A stretch of DNA of 64,000 nucleotides from Anarhynchus alexandrinus (lineage: Eukaryota > Chordata > Aves > Charadriiformes > Charadriidae). Numbering within the stretch: position 1 is the first letter of the stretch; each line of letters opens with the position of its first letter. The stretch is taken from NCBI GenBank assembly GCA_008711295.1, contig VUYV01000046.1, positions 2,914,617-2,978,616 on the forward strand, in the 5' to 3' direction. The notes under the pieces were generated by a model that saw nothing but the letters and a program-made list of their open reading frames with translations, searched no databases and was not told the origin of the DNA. Below, in pieces: positions 1 to 11,140 of this stretch. The position numbers and the translations under genes were made by a program.

Positions 1-676
1 ATTTTTGTGGCCCTCCTCTGGACCTGCTCCAATGGGTCCATGTCTTTCCTGTGCTGAGGGCTCCAGAGCTGGACGCAGTACTCCAGGTGGGGTCTCACCA
101 GAGTGGAGTAGAGGGGCATAATCACCTCCCTGAACCTGCTGGCCACACTTCTTTTCATGCAGCCAAAGATATAGTTGGCCTTTTGGGCTACGAGTACACA
201 TTGCTGGCTCATGTCCAGCTTTTCATCCACCAGTGCCCCCAAGTCCTTCTTGACAGGGCTGCTCTCAAGCCCTTCATCCCCCAGCCTGTATTGATACTGG
301 GGGTTGCCCTGACCCAGGTACAGAACCCCACACTTGGCCTTGTTGAACGTCATAAGGTTCATGCGGGCCCACTTCTTGAGCCTGTCCAGGTCCCTCTGGA
401 TGGCATCCTGTCCCTCTGGAGTGTCAACTGCACCACTCAGCTTGGTGTTGTCTGCAAACTTGCTGGGGGTGCACTCAATCCCACTGTCTATGTCATTGAT
501 GAAGATATTGAACAGAACTGGTCCCAGTACCGACCCCTGAAGGATACCATGTGTCACTAATCTCCATCTGGACATTGAGCTGTTGACCACCCATTCAACC
601 AATTCCTCATCCACTGGACAGTCCAGACATCAAATCCATATCTCTCCCATTTAGACAGAAAGATCTTGTGGGGGTC
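1..676 (-). mobile_element. CR1 LINE fragment, 3' part of reverse transcriptase ORF (antisense)
   Basis: Read on the minus strand this is the CR1 reverse-transcriptase ORF downstream of the palm domain: the stretch coding for the loop before the thumb, then the C-terminal region. It matches other minus-strand CR1 copies in this window, notably the one at 63400-63840. The copy begins outside the window. It is interrupted at 676 by an LTR and resumes at 1172, where the RT motif A region is encoded. It is decayed by frameshifts and makes no intact protein. The apparent open frames on the plus strand here are antisense shadows. Confidence 0.9.
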
Positions 677-1171
677 TGTGGGAAAGTGACGGAAGATTGG
701 CAAGGAGGACTGTAAATACGCTCAAGTGGCTCACACGTTGGATGCTGGGAAACACATATATCACCCTAATTGTTGTTTAGTCTTATGTGCTTGACAAGTG
801 GAACATCCGCACTTAGATAATGTAGGCCTGTGATGGATTCAGGCCCATCTTATCAAACATGCCTGAGATTCCTACCCCACTGTTGAAGAAGATCAAAGCA
901 CAGTGAAAAACTATGCCTCCTTGAACCCTGGCAATACAGGCGAGAACAGCAAGTCTGGGCTCTCGGTCTTTCATTGTCTTGCTAACATGGACTCTCTCGC
1001 TAATAAGGACTCTCTCACTCTGCGGTGCCTGCATCCCCTGCTTACAAGCCTCTGCCCTTGTGCAGCTTCAGAGATCCCCTGGTCCACCAGGTATCGAGAT
1101 TAAATTTGTTCTTTGCCTTTCATCCATGGTTTTGTGGTTGTTCCTGCATCCTGCCTGCATCAGCTCACACA
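677..1171 (+). mobile_element. Solo LTR inserted in CR1
   Basis: A 495-bp block begins TGTGGGAAAG and ends CTCACACA, so it has the TG...CA termini of an LTR. It splits a CR1 between the sequence coding for the region after RT motif A and the motif itself. The flanking 5-mers are GGGTC (672-676) and GGGAC (1172-1176), a 4/5 match that rejoins into a sensible CR1 sequence. A TATATCA box lies near 752 and an ATTAAA polyadenylation-type signal near 1099, which suggests plus orientation. No retroviral coding sequence accompanies it, so it is a solo LTR. The family was not identified. Confidence 0.65.
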
Positions 1172-1620
1172 GGGACTCTGTCGAAGTCCTTACAGAATTC
1201 CAGATAGATGACATCTGTAGCTCTTCCCGTGTCCACTGATATAGTCACTGCCCTGTAGAAGGTCACTAGGTTGGTCAGGCAGGACTTGCCCTTGGTGAAG
1301 CCATGCTTGCTGTCCCAAATTTCCTCCCTGTCCTCCATGTGCCTTAGCATAGCTTCTAGGAGGATCTGTTCCATGATCTTCCCAGGCACAGAGGTAACAG
1401 GCTGACAGTGTGGTTCCCAGGGCCCTCCTTTCTACTGTTTTTAATGAGTGCAATGTTTCCCTTTTTCTAGTCACCGGGGACTTCACCTGACTGCCATGAC
1501 TTTTCAAATATCACGGAGAGTGGCTTGGCAACTACACCAGCCAATTCCCTCAGGACTCTGGGATGCATTCCTTCAGGTCCCCTAGATTTCTTTATGTTCA
1601 GGTTCCTGAACATACATAAA
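1172..1620 (-). mobile_element. CR1 LINE fragment, RT palm (5' continuation)
   Basis: This is the 5' continuation of the CR1 that ends at 676. The minus-strand frame at 1165-1389 contains an RT segment with [14 protein letters not shown] followed by the motif A region ([11 protein letters not shown]), where the palm aspartate is expected. Further 5', near 1400-1600, a frameshifted continuation encodes the upstream fingers region. The copy is 5'-truncated near 1620, next to an LTR scrap. It is a decayed, non-autonomous copy. Confidence 0.88.
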
Positions 1621-1634
1621 CATATGTGACAGTT

Positions 1635-1770
1635 ACCAGTCATATGGTATGGAATATCCCTTTGGCCTGTTTGGGTCAGCTGTCCTGGTTGTGCCCCCTC
1701 CCAGCTTTTTGTGCATCTCCAGCTTTCCTGATGGCAGGGCATGAGAAGCTGAAAAACTCGGCAAGTTATA
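1635..1770 (-). mobile_element. ERVL-like LTR fragment
   Basis: About 135 bp starting near the CATATGGTATGGAATATCC block matches the LTR at 33475-33600 of this window over the same block and the following GGGTCAGCTGTCC...CTTCTTG-like text. Only this central piece of the LTR survives, and neither terminus is present. Orientation is inferred from the better-preserved family members, whose TATA box reads on the minus strand. Confidence 0.6.
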
Positions 1771-4700
1771 TACTGGTCAGTATTACTTGCCTTCAAACTG
1801 ATTTGAAAAGTTGCACCTCCGTGTGTTTGGATTCAACTAGCTATGGCTACAAAGTGCAAATATTCACAGCAGAGGGTAATAAAAATAAATGAGCTTATTT
1901 GTTAATAAGTCATTAAAACAGAAACAAGCCGTAGTCAAAATTATCAAAGCAGTATAGGAAGACCCCCTACATTTTTACTAGCAAGTTTGTTAAAAATTGC
2001 TAAGAAGAGATGTCCTATGTAATTAGGTGAATGAGCTTGGCTATCTGCAGTTCTGAATACTTAAAGTGTGAGCCCTTATTTTACTCAATACATCTTTATT
2101 ATTCAAGAATACAATGTTATTGAAATGCATTTTCAGATCAGTGAATGATCATTGATATCCTTAATATTAAAATGTCTTTTTAGTGCTAGAAGTTTTCTTT
2201 GATTTTAAGAAAGAATCAGAAAGGTCCTCGAGTATCTTTTTTTTATTTATTTTGAACATTGAAATAATGATAGCTGAATTTAATTCCCTGTGTAGCAAAC
2301 TATTTATTTGACTTCGTATAAATGTGTTTCTTCCTTTTATAAAATCATCATGCAGATATGAAAATTTTCATACTCTTTTTAGGAGTACTGGCAGGATATA
2401 CAACATATAGTGCTGAGGAGGAATGGAGTATATTATTCTCTCATGAATATCACTTTTGATCACATCATTAAGTACACAATCCTGCCATACAGATGATCAG
2501 GGTGTTTGTGACCCAGTGATGTGGATATTAATGAGCATCTTTCCTTGCATCTGACTTTGATTGAACTTTTCATCACCTTTGCTGTTTGGAGAGCTTTGCA
2601 TCAATTCCAGTTAAGTCCTTGCAGAACTCGTTTAATTTCTTTTACATGACTGACCTTTCTCACACATGACTGGCTGTCACAAGCTGAAGAGAGCTGGGTT
2701 TCTGAATCTTGAGCCATTTAATTTCATCAGGAGGCATTTTGCTGTAGGATAGGAAAGAATGTCCGATTACTTAACTCATTACATGCTTTAAAAATTATCC
2801 TGAGAGGTCAGACACACTTTCTAAAGATATTTGGGTTTTTTATTTGTGGTTTGTGTGTTTTTTTGGTGGGGTGTTTACATTTTCCCCTCCCCTGCCCACA
2901 ACTTAATAATAAAAATATCTAGAAATAATTACTAATTGAATCAGCATTCCGTTTAAATGTCTAGAAACCCTCTCTATTTTTTTGCGGTACATTGGAATAC
3001 CCCTTCATCAACCGTTAATCATCCTTATTTATACTATCTGTATACCTCGTCTTATATTCATTGGCTTTTCTAAATCAGTGTACACTGTTCCCCTTTAAAA
3101 CCAGACAGTTTTTCTAGTGATGAACGACTGAAGTTAATTTGATATTTGTACTATTCTTTTCATTGCAGTAAAGTTAAATTGATCATATATTCTATTCTTT
3201 ATGAAAGAGTGCCATTTTTACTGATCTAATATAAGATCAAAGATACTGTTTTAGGAGGAGTGTTGTGTCCAATATGTTCAAACTCTGTTTTTTTGTTGGT
3301 TTTAGGTTTACATTACGATTCATCAGACATAAGGTAATGTTTCTAAAGCTTAAACATCTAGTCTAAGCTAGTCTTTACACTCCCTCTAATGCTTGTGCAC
3401 AGAAATAGACTCCTCTAGAGGGTAATTTGTCCTAATTATCTTGGATATCATAGGTTTTGATTAGTGGCTTCTGGTAATAACGGTTTCTCATCAAAGGAGC
3501 CTGGATGAGAATCCTAAACTAGATGCTTAACATTTCGATGGTTAAGGCTAGGTGATGCAGACTCCACCCCATGGGTTGTAAGATGCAGATTCTCTTTCAT
3601 CTAGAAATCTGGCACTATACCAGATTTTTCAATAACTTTGGTTTTACACATAAACCATGTAGATACATATAAACCATGTAGATCTTCTCCAGACGCCTCT
3701 TCTCAGTGTTCTTCATGTTATGTATCAGTCTCATAAGTTTGTAAGCTTCAAAGATATCACCATACTGTACATAAGTCCAGCTCTACATTAAATTCCTGCA
3801 TGGCTTATTATAGAAACCCAAAGATAAGGACTGTTTGTTGCTGGTGTCAAAGAAAATTCTGCTGCAATACCTGCTTAAGGAGTTAAGCAGCAAACACACC
3901 TGAATATCAGATTATTTGTTTTGGCTTGTTTTGTTCTGTTCTCATTAAGTGTAAATGGAAGAAGAATGCAGACAAAGCGCCCTGGAATGACAGTTATGTG
4001 CAGCCTCAGTGTGATACTAGAGATAATATTTTTTTTTCACAGCTACAAGGCAACAGGAATTAAAAACAGTGAGATTCAACTGGATGACTTTAGTCAACTA
4101 ATCACCAAAATAGTTCAACCAGAAGAGCAATTCTTGGACAATAGCCACGTAAGTAAATTCCCCATCTATGCCTTAATTTCTGACCAGAAATCTATGGGGA
4201 CACGTGTAGCATATTAAAAAGATCAAACACATTCGAATATTAGCTCAGTTTCTCTCTCCAGTTAATGGATGTTCTGTCACTTTCCATGCCACAGCTAAAT
4301 TAAAGCCCTCTTTCTCTATGAAGCCGTCATTGAAGAAAATACTGGAGGATATGTTGATAGTTTAGGAAAACAATAAACATTTCCATGTGGCCTGAAGAAG
4401 GCACTAAAGCTTACACATTTTATCGGTCAGATATAGGTTAAAGAGATATAACTTGATATTTTCTTGAAACTACTTTAGCAACCTTTTCACCAAAAAAAAG
4501 GAGATTTACTCAGTATTTTCTTAAAATAAATTAGCAAATAAAAATGTATTTGTGTTTCTTTATTTTTACAGTCTGAGGGTTAAGCTGTTCCCAGACTGGC
4601 CTGCACAGAGCTGGACTGTTAAAACTGAAAACCAATTCAACTATTACAGAGAGAAACAGAAAATTATTGGTTCACATATTATTCCAAATCTTTCTGCAAT

Positions 4701-5289
4701 TTTAATATGGAGATGCTGGATTCCTTGTAGTATTTGATATAGTGGAATTATCCTGTGATATAAAATGACAAAAACTATACAAGAAGACAGAATGCAGATA
4801 AGCTTTAGAGACCATCACATTATTTGTGTAGAAATGGAAACTATGGAAAAGTTCAGTTTGCACACGCCAGTTAACAGCTGTTTTTAAAGTCACAGCTGGC
4901 ATCAAGGAACTGCTGGGGAACATATTATTTTCTTCATTAAGGTCTTCTTTTGAAAGTCATGAAGTTCTGCATTGTTATGCTAGACTCTTGTTTCTGACAC
5001 CTAAGTTATTTTCATTCAGGTATTATATGTGGCGCTGTGATTCATTGACATAGAAAACCAAAAACAGGGCAAATGCTTGAAGAACTGTCAGTCTGCAGAT
5101 GCAAAGCTGAGGTCAGGTGCTTCTCTGTCACTGATGCACCATGGATTCAAACCCTCGCTTAACAGTTGTTTATCTACCTGCAAGTGGTTTGGCATTTCCT
5201 TTTTTATCATACTAACCTTATGAGTAAATGCAACAGGATGAACTACCTTGAAGCTGAAGTTTTACAGAAGTCTCACGTATTTCAAAGAG
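1771..5289. other. Unique AT-rich non-coding sequence
   Basis: No transposon was recognised here. The DNA is AT-rich with short T and A runs. The only structured items seen are the exon-like segment at 4043-4148, a second weak acceptor near 4571 followed by about 55 open codons, and a short direct repeat (ATAAACCATGTAGAT) near 3651-3681. Confidence 0.5.
4043..4148 (+). CDS. Exon-like open segment, unidentified (106 nt)
   Basis: A pyrimidine-rich acceptor (T-run then CACAG, ending 4042) is followed by 106 nt of open frame and then a near-consensus donor CAC|GTAAGT at 4149. The frame encodes YKATGIKNSEIQLDDFSQLI and continues with an acidic stretch. It starts with the third base of a codon and ends on a codon boundary. 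The NSEIQLDDFSQL stretch faintly resembles the second helix of an EF-hand, but no full loop is visible and I do not recognise the protein. The base composition is like its surroundings. It could be a real coding exon, a lncRNA exon or a chance match. Confidence 0.35.
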
Positions 5290-6057
5290 TGTAGAGTTTT
5301 AGGCCTGACTGGCACTAAACATATGACTGATGTTTTCTATCAACCCCTCTCCCTTCGCAGACGGAAAAGGGAGAGAGCATGAGGGAGAGAGACTTATGGG
5401 TTGAAAAAAAAAAAAAAGCAGCGTTAATCAAATACTAACAATAAAAATGGAAAAAAATAGTATTAATAAGAAAATAATGAAATATATACAAAACCAATAT
5501 CGAGCTCCCAGGATGATGATCACATCACTGTCAGGCACTGGGAAAGTTCCAGACTAGCTCAGTGGCAGACGGGAACTGGATTCAAAAACTGGATTCAGGA
5601 ACACACGCATCCAGATCAAAGGCAGAAAAACAGACAGGGTCCTTCTCAGAGTCCAGCCACTGAAAAAGATGACATAACCCCTTTGATCCCTCAGCTTTTA
5701 TACTGAGCATGAGGCAGATGGGATGGAATACCCTGTTGGTCAGTTTTGGATCACCTGTCCTGTCCGCTCCTCCCCACAGGTGGGACCCCTCTACACTTTT
5801 CCATTTCCAACCATCCAACAGGGCACATAACAAAGTTAGCTGTCCTTGGGTGTTACAGCAATAAGTATAAGCAAGAGCCTTTCTGCATAACATTCCTTGG
5901 CATTGACTATAAACATCAGACTTATCACTGCTAGAAGCAGACACTGTCTGAAAAACATACCATTAATTTCAGAGAGTGGAGTCATTCGGGAGAGACTTAA
6001 ATGAAAAGTAAAATTGCTGAAAAGAAAATTGTTTTTGTTCTACCTCAAACCAGGACA
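5290..6057 (-). mobile_element. Solo LTR, ERVL-like (copy A)
   Basis: This 768-bp LTR on the minus strand starts TGTCCTGGTTTGAGG (right end, 6057) and ends CTCTACA (left end, 5290). Flanks are AAGAG (5285-5289) and AAGAC (6058-6062), a 4/5 match to a 5-bp target duplication. On the minus strand a TATA box (CAGTATAAAAGCTG) lies at about 5692-5708. It is clearly homologous along its length to the LTR at 10418-11140. An A-run near 5404-5417 is specific to this copy. No internal viral sequence is attached. Confidence 0.85.
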
Positions 6058-6404
6058 AAGACTTAAAACATCTGGAAAGAACTCACTACTGCCCCAACAG
6101 AAAACGAGAGGAGAGCTGACCAGCCACTGGAAAAATTACTGCCAAGGGCCATCATGAAAAATGCACTATCATGTTGTGCATTAGGATTCTTGTGGGGTTT
6201 TGTTGTGTTTTTTGCTTTGTTTTGTTTTGTTTTCCCTAAATCTAGCTTGTTTTAGTGTCTTGGCATGATCTGGTCATTTTGGAAAGTATTGTGACCATTA
6301 ATTTTTCGAGGTGGCACCTTCCCATAGAAATCCCTTAGGAGACTTAATAGCATGATTAGTCTATGTACCACTTCAGTCCATGTGATTACTGCCACTGGTC
6401 AAAC

Positions 6405-6595
6405 ATGGGAACAAGTTTCCCAGAGTTGCTCTAGAATATCTGTCCCTGGAGATGTTTCAAACACTATTGGGCAAGGACCTGGGCAGCCAAGTCCAATGTG
6501 TGATTAATCTGTTAATTGGAGGATTGTGGAGGGTTGAACCACACGACATCCTGAAGGCCCCTTCCAACCAAAGTTTTTATGTGATTATGTTATAT
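6405..6595 (+). mobile_element. CR1 3' end, old fragment
   Basis: The sequence shows the CR1 3' terminal text in degraded form: a TTGCCCAGAG-like motif, 'CCTGGA..TGTTTCAA', 'GGATTGTGGAGGGTTGAACCA', 'AAGGCCCCTTCCAACC' and a degenerate TTATGTGATTATG tail. Divergence is high, so the insertion is old. Confidence 0.75.
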
Positions 6596-9500
6596 TTCTG
6601 GGACAGTGAATTACCTACAAAATTAAAGATGAGACTGGTAACAGTCAGTTCATTAGGACCAGTCTCCAAGGAAGATGATGGGGTGAAACCCTTCCAAACA
6701 TTAGGTTCTAGGCTCTAAATAGGTACTTGTGTAATAGTTTAACTTCAGCATTAATAATGGAAAGCTCTCTCCCTTTTCCAGCTTCTCCAATTTTAAATTA
6801 TTGTATTGCCAGGAAAGTATACAGCAACTTAGAAGAGCTTTACATTGCAAGTCTCCTGATTTACAGGAGTCCTTTGTTTTTTCAGGATTTGCTGATGTTC
6901 AAGATTTGCTTCCCTTTTCCTGGGCCACTGATTTATTACTATAGTATAAAAGAATGTTATATTTACCTCTGTTGGAAAGTACCATCTCTCAATGACGACA
7001 AGGAGCTCTCAGTTCCCAGTGAATAGACATGTAGCCCCCCTGATTCATTGTTTGGTCAGATGCTTTCCTGTTTACCAAATCTTTCTTATGCCCTTTCACA
7101 AAGTAACACTCTCAATTATATGAAATTTTTCACTTCCCTAGATTCACTGTTCAAAATTAGCTATTATAAGTTATAGTGATAAATAAGTATTTGGCATCAT
7201 TAAGTGTACAGTTCTTGACTGTGTGTGTGTAGCTTAGGGGCCCTGTATTATATTCCTAAGGCCAAATAATTTTTTTTTAGGAATAGTAACCCCTAAAAAT
7301 TGGCAGCTCAAAGATTTTGGCTCTAGCTCACCACTAATCTACTAAGGTGAGTTATTAGCAGAGCCAGAAGGAAACACAGATATTTAGACTCAGACCATTT
7401 TTCTAGCCACAAATCCCCTTAGGCAAGAATAGATTAATTTTTAAAAGTTCCTTTCCACCATAACATAGTTGGCTCAGGTTTAACTGACACTATGCTGGAA
7501 GTTGGCAATGCTAAAATGAGAAAGTTCATCTGCTGTCTTCTAGGATAACACACGGTTATGTGAGTATGTATTATCAAATGCCTCTGCTGTATGGCTACAA
7601 AAATCCTCAAGCTTTTTTTCCTGGTGTGGGTACATGGGGTTTATAAAGATAGGGAAACAAAGATATACAGTCTTCTACCAACGCTCTATGACGTTTTTGC
7701 TTCCCATCATGGAAATAGCTTCAAGAGCAAGGTATGATGTGACTTTCCCTCCCAAGGTCTTTCCTTTAGTTTAATTCCTAGTGACACTGGCTCGGTGTTG
7801 TAGGGGCAGTGCAGATGGTAAATTCACACCTGTCCCATATTTTGCACCTTGTCAGAACCTGCCACGGCACGGATTCCCTGGGAGTGACAGTATTATTAAA
7901 CATCTTCTGGCAGAAGCTTCAGAAATCAACACTCAGCTCAGATATGCCATGAAGAGCTGCAATTTTTTTTTTTTTTTTGCGGACAGAAGAAAAACAGTAG
8001 CTCTTTGCTGTGATACAGAACTACAGAAGGACAAAAGAACACAAAAGAATTCCTTTTTTTTTTTTGGAAATACTGTGGTAATATAACCTAGTAGGAAAAA
8101 AATAAACTTTTTGAGAAAAGGGGAGTGAAAAAATCTCAATTATCAAGATTTTTAGGATAATATAAGCCTTGAAATTTGTTAACTTTGATTAAGGCTCAAC
8201 ATATTGAAAGCTCAGCTGAGTTATTTCAAGAGAATTGTCCCTATCCCTTCAACGTCACAAACACAGAGCCTTAACTTAATTAGTTGGGAATCTGAAATCA
8301 CCATGTTGACATCACAAGCATTATTTTAGCTTTATAAAATTATCCAGAAAATCAGAATCAGATTAAATATGTCATCAACACACATAATCAGTGCTACACT
8401 GATTATGAAGGTGGCAAACACCTTTCTTACCCAACAGATTCATTCACCAAAAAAGAGCCTGGGAGAAATTTGCTGTTAAATCAGAGGAACTTCATATCAT
8501 GTGTGAGATTTTAAGTAATAGCACTGAAGAAAATGGCACCAACTGAAATAAATGAAAAGGCTTGCTCCTTTATGGTTTACAGTTTCACACTTTCTCCTCT
8601 ACTTCTAGCTAATGAGAGTAGAAACTATATAGCAATTCTGAAAATTTCCTAGTGATGGCAACTAGTTTTGCTGGTCTCAGGAGCCATCGAGATTGCTATC
8701 ATGTTTTATACACTTTATTACTTTAAAGATTTTATTTTGGGCTGTACAAGGTCTTGGTGAATGTTTAGTGACCGAAAGACCTGCTTTACCAGGTTTGTGC
8801 ATCAATTTACCTTCATGATGATTTCATATATTCTATTAATAGCTGCAAAATCTCAAGATTCAAGGCTTTAGAGCAATGTTACATTCTCTTAGGCATGGTA
8901 GGATAAATTTTCAGCCTGATCAGGTACGAAGCCCCAAAATGCACATCTTCCTCTCCACTCATTAGGGAAAGGAAGAATTGTTTTAGGGCTTGGCAGGAGT
9001 TCGTACTTCAAAAACGTCAGCTGGTGTCATTTTCACTTCTACACAATAGAAGATAAGATTCCCCAGATTTCTACTTGCACTGAGATGTCTAGGAAATAAT
9101 ATAGTCCTCTGCATGTTAAGTCAATGGGTGTCATTTATCTCACAATAAAGGGGTCTCCTGTTTCCATCCTCTATCTTCCCCCTCCTTTGCCACTCTCCCC
9201 TGCACCAAGAACAGAGAGTTTAGTCATCCTGCTTCTTTGAACTGCACTGGAGAGCTGATACTCCACCTCCTTTCTGCTCGAACCCTGCAAACCCGCAGTG
9301 CTGCCGAGGGGAACATGTCTGTCCTGTGGAGGAGAGCAGCACTGTGGTAGGAGCTGGGCTCAGAGCAGCACGCTGGCTTGAAGGTGGTGAAGGTGGGAAG
9401 TAATGAGATCCTGAGGGATAAAACATGAAGAGCAGGAGTTCAGTCTTTCTTACAGGACTGCCTCTCCCTCCTTTCACCCTGTCAGTCCTCTTGTTTCTCT

Positions 9501-9609
9501 GGATCACTGTCTTCTGTTTCTGGGCTGATCTTTCTCGGAATAAATCCATCATCTCACTAATTTTTCTTTTGCATAAAACAAATGTCATGGTAAGGTCAAA
9601 GGAACTGCA
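6596..9609. other. Unique non-coding sequence
   Basis: AT-rich DNA with T-runs near 7963 and 8055. No repeat family was recognised. A somewhat more GC-rich patch at 9170-9580 holds a weak exon-like segment on the minus strand (9454-9565; GTAAGA donor, poor acceptor). No gene can be assigned. Confidence 0.45.
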
Positions 9610-10086
9610 CAAAAGATCCAGTTCTTGAGAATTAAGTGGCAAGATGGGCATTACCAGATCCCAATGGATGTGATTAACAAAATAACATCTATGTCCCCAC
9701 CAACTAATAAAAAGGAAACACAATCCTTTTTTGTCATCGTGGGTTTCTGGAGAATGCATATTCCAGGTTATAGCCAGATTGTGAAACCTCTTTATGAAGT
9801 GACTCGAAAGAAAAATGAGTTTATGTGGGGCCCTGAGCAACAACAAGACTTTGAACAAATTAAACAAGAGATTGTGCATGCAGTAGTCCTTGGACCAGTC
9901 CAAACAGGATGGGACATTAAAAATGTGCTCTACACTGCAGCCGGGCATAGTGGGCCTACTTGGAGCCTCTGGCAGAAACATTCCTTTTCAAAACAGCCCA
10001 AAAGGTTTCCATCGCTTGGCTCTGATGGTGTCACTTTGGCATTAAAGGGTGAAGAAAACTTTCCCCAGGTAAAACCGGAAGTGTAA
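9610..10086 (+). pseudogene. Endogenous retrovirus pol fragment (RT C-terminal part)
   Basis: A 153-codon open frame (9625-10086) has a clearly retroviral pol segment in its first roughly 120 codons: KWQDGHYQIPMDVIN, then the FWRMHIPGYSQIVKPLY motif typical of the RT thumb/connection region of retroviral pols, followed by a WGPEQQQDFEQIK stretch and the start of the region leading into RNase H. The RT catalytic YxDD region, protease, integrase, gag and env are all absent. It is a 5'- and 3'-truncated relic, likely ERVL-like. The last 30 codons are not recognisable. It lies on the strand opposite to the neighbouring leader and LTR at 10393-11140, so the two are not simply co-linear parts of one provirus. 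Confidence 0.8.
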
Positions 10087-10392
10087 TTAGTAATAGAATC
10101 CATCACGTGATGCCCGAGATATGCAGGTAGAACCATTATCCAAGTAATCATATTATACATCTGAATTACAAACCACAGCAGAATAGCACATCTAAACCAC
10201 CTCATACAAACACAAAGAACAAATAACCCATGCAACACCTTCGGCAGGTTAAGCATCAAATAATTTCAAACAATGCTCTCTAAAGGCATGATATAACATT
10301 TCGCTTAAGAACAACATGATGTAAGCTGTCTGTTTTAATCTCTGAGCAAGTTGGTATTCAAACTATTCAGGCAATCATTGAGGCCTGCTTGA
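10087..10392 (-). mobile_element. Probable proviral 5' leader region
   Basis: This roughly 300 bp lies immediately downstream, on the minus strand, of the LTR and primer binding site at 10393-11140. By position it would be the 5' untranslated leader or start of gag of a minus-strand provirus. No open gag frame is visible and the homology was not recognised directly, so the call rests on context. Confidence 0.35.
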
Positions 10393-10410
10393 GCCCCACA
10401 TTAGGCACCA
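10393..10410 (-). promoter_or_regulatory. Retroviral primer binding site, tRNA-Lys type, decayed
   Basis: On the minus strand the 18-mer reads TGGTGCCTAATGTGGGGC, placed 7 nt after the LTR end. It differs from the tRNA-Lys1,2 primer site used by several retroviruses at three positions, all C-to-T, two of them in CpG context. That is the pattern expected from methylation decay. Its placement sets the LTR orientation as minus and shows the LTR is a 5' LTR rather than a solo one. Confidence 0.65.
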
Positions 10411-10417
10411 ATAAATG

Positions 10418-11140
10418 TGTAGAGATTTGGGACAGACTTGCCACTGAAAATGAATGACAGATGCTCTCCCCCACCTCTCTCTCCAAAGAGGGAGGGAAGA
10501 AAGAGAAAGAGACTTATGAGTTTAGAAGGAACTAAACCACTTTAATGAAATATTAATAACAAAATAAAAAGAAAATAATGAAATATATACAAAACCAGTA
10601 TTAAGCTCCCAGGATGATGATCACGTCACTGGTAGACACTGGGAAACTTTCAGACTGAACACAGTGGCAGATGGGCACTAGATTCAAGAACTAGATTCAG
10701 GAACACACGAATCCGGATCAAAGGCAGAAGAATGGATAGAGTCCTTCTCAGACTCTGGCCACTGAAGAAGATGACTTAACAGCTTTGGTCCTCCAGCTTT
10801 TATATTGAGCATAAGGCAGATGGGATGGAATATCCTGTTGGCCAGTTTTGGATCACCTGTCCTCCTCCCTGCAGGTGCAACCCCTCTACGCTTTTCCATT
10901 TCCAACCATCCAATGGGGCAAATAACAAAGTTATCTGGCCTTGGGTGTTACAGCAATAAGTATAAGCAAGAGCCTCTCTGCATAACATTCCTTTGCATCA
11001 GCTATAAACATAGGTCTTATCACTCTGAGAGCAAACAATTTCTGCACAATTTCCTGTTAATTGTAGTAGTTAGAAGAGGCTAAGCTGAAAAGTAAAATTA
11101 CTCAATCGAAAATTGGTTCTCTTTACCTCAAACCAGGACA
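10418..11140 (-). mobile_element. 5' LTR, ERVL-like (copy B)
   Basis: This 723-bp LTR on the minus strand starts TGTCCTGGTTTGAGG at 11140 and ends CTCTACA at 10418. It is homologous to copy A (5290-6057) over essentially its whole length. A TATA box (CAATATAAAAGCTG on minus) lies near 10794-10810, with an ATTAAA-type signal downstream near 10543. It is followed by a primer binding site and leader, so it is the remnant of a provirus whose internal part and 3' LTR are not seen in the window. Confidence 0.85.

Noticed and set aside
4572..4737. Second exon-like frame after an ATTTTTACAG acceptor
   Set aside because: Its phase does not fit the preceding segment at 4043-4148, no donor is present, and the run is short enough to be chance.
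9454..9565. Minus-strand exon-like segment (lysine/arginine-rich)
   Set aside because: The donor is fair but the acceptor (GCAAAAG) has a poor pyrimidine tract, and no partner exon is evident.
9220..9981. 253-codon open frame on the minus strand
   Set aside because: Its first part is antisense to the retroviral pol fragment, and the rest has no recognisable family. The opposite strand explains the conserved part.
5290..11140. One provirus bounded by the two similar LTRs
   Set aside because: The interior holds unique DNA, an old CR1 tail and a pol piece in the wrong orientation, and the left LTR has its own near-duplicate flanks.
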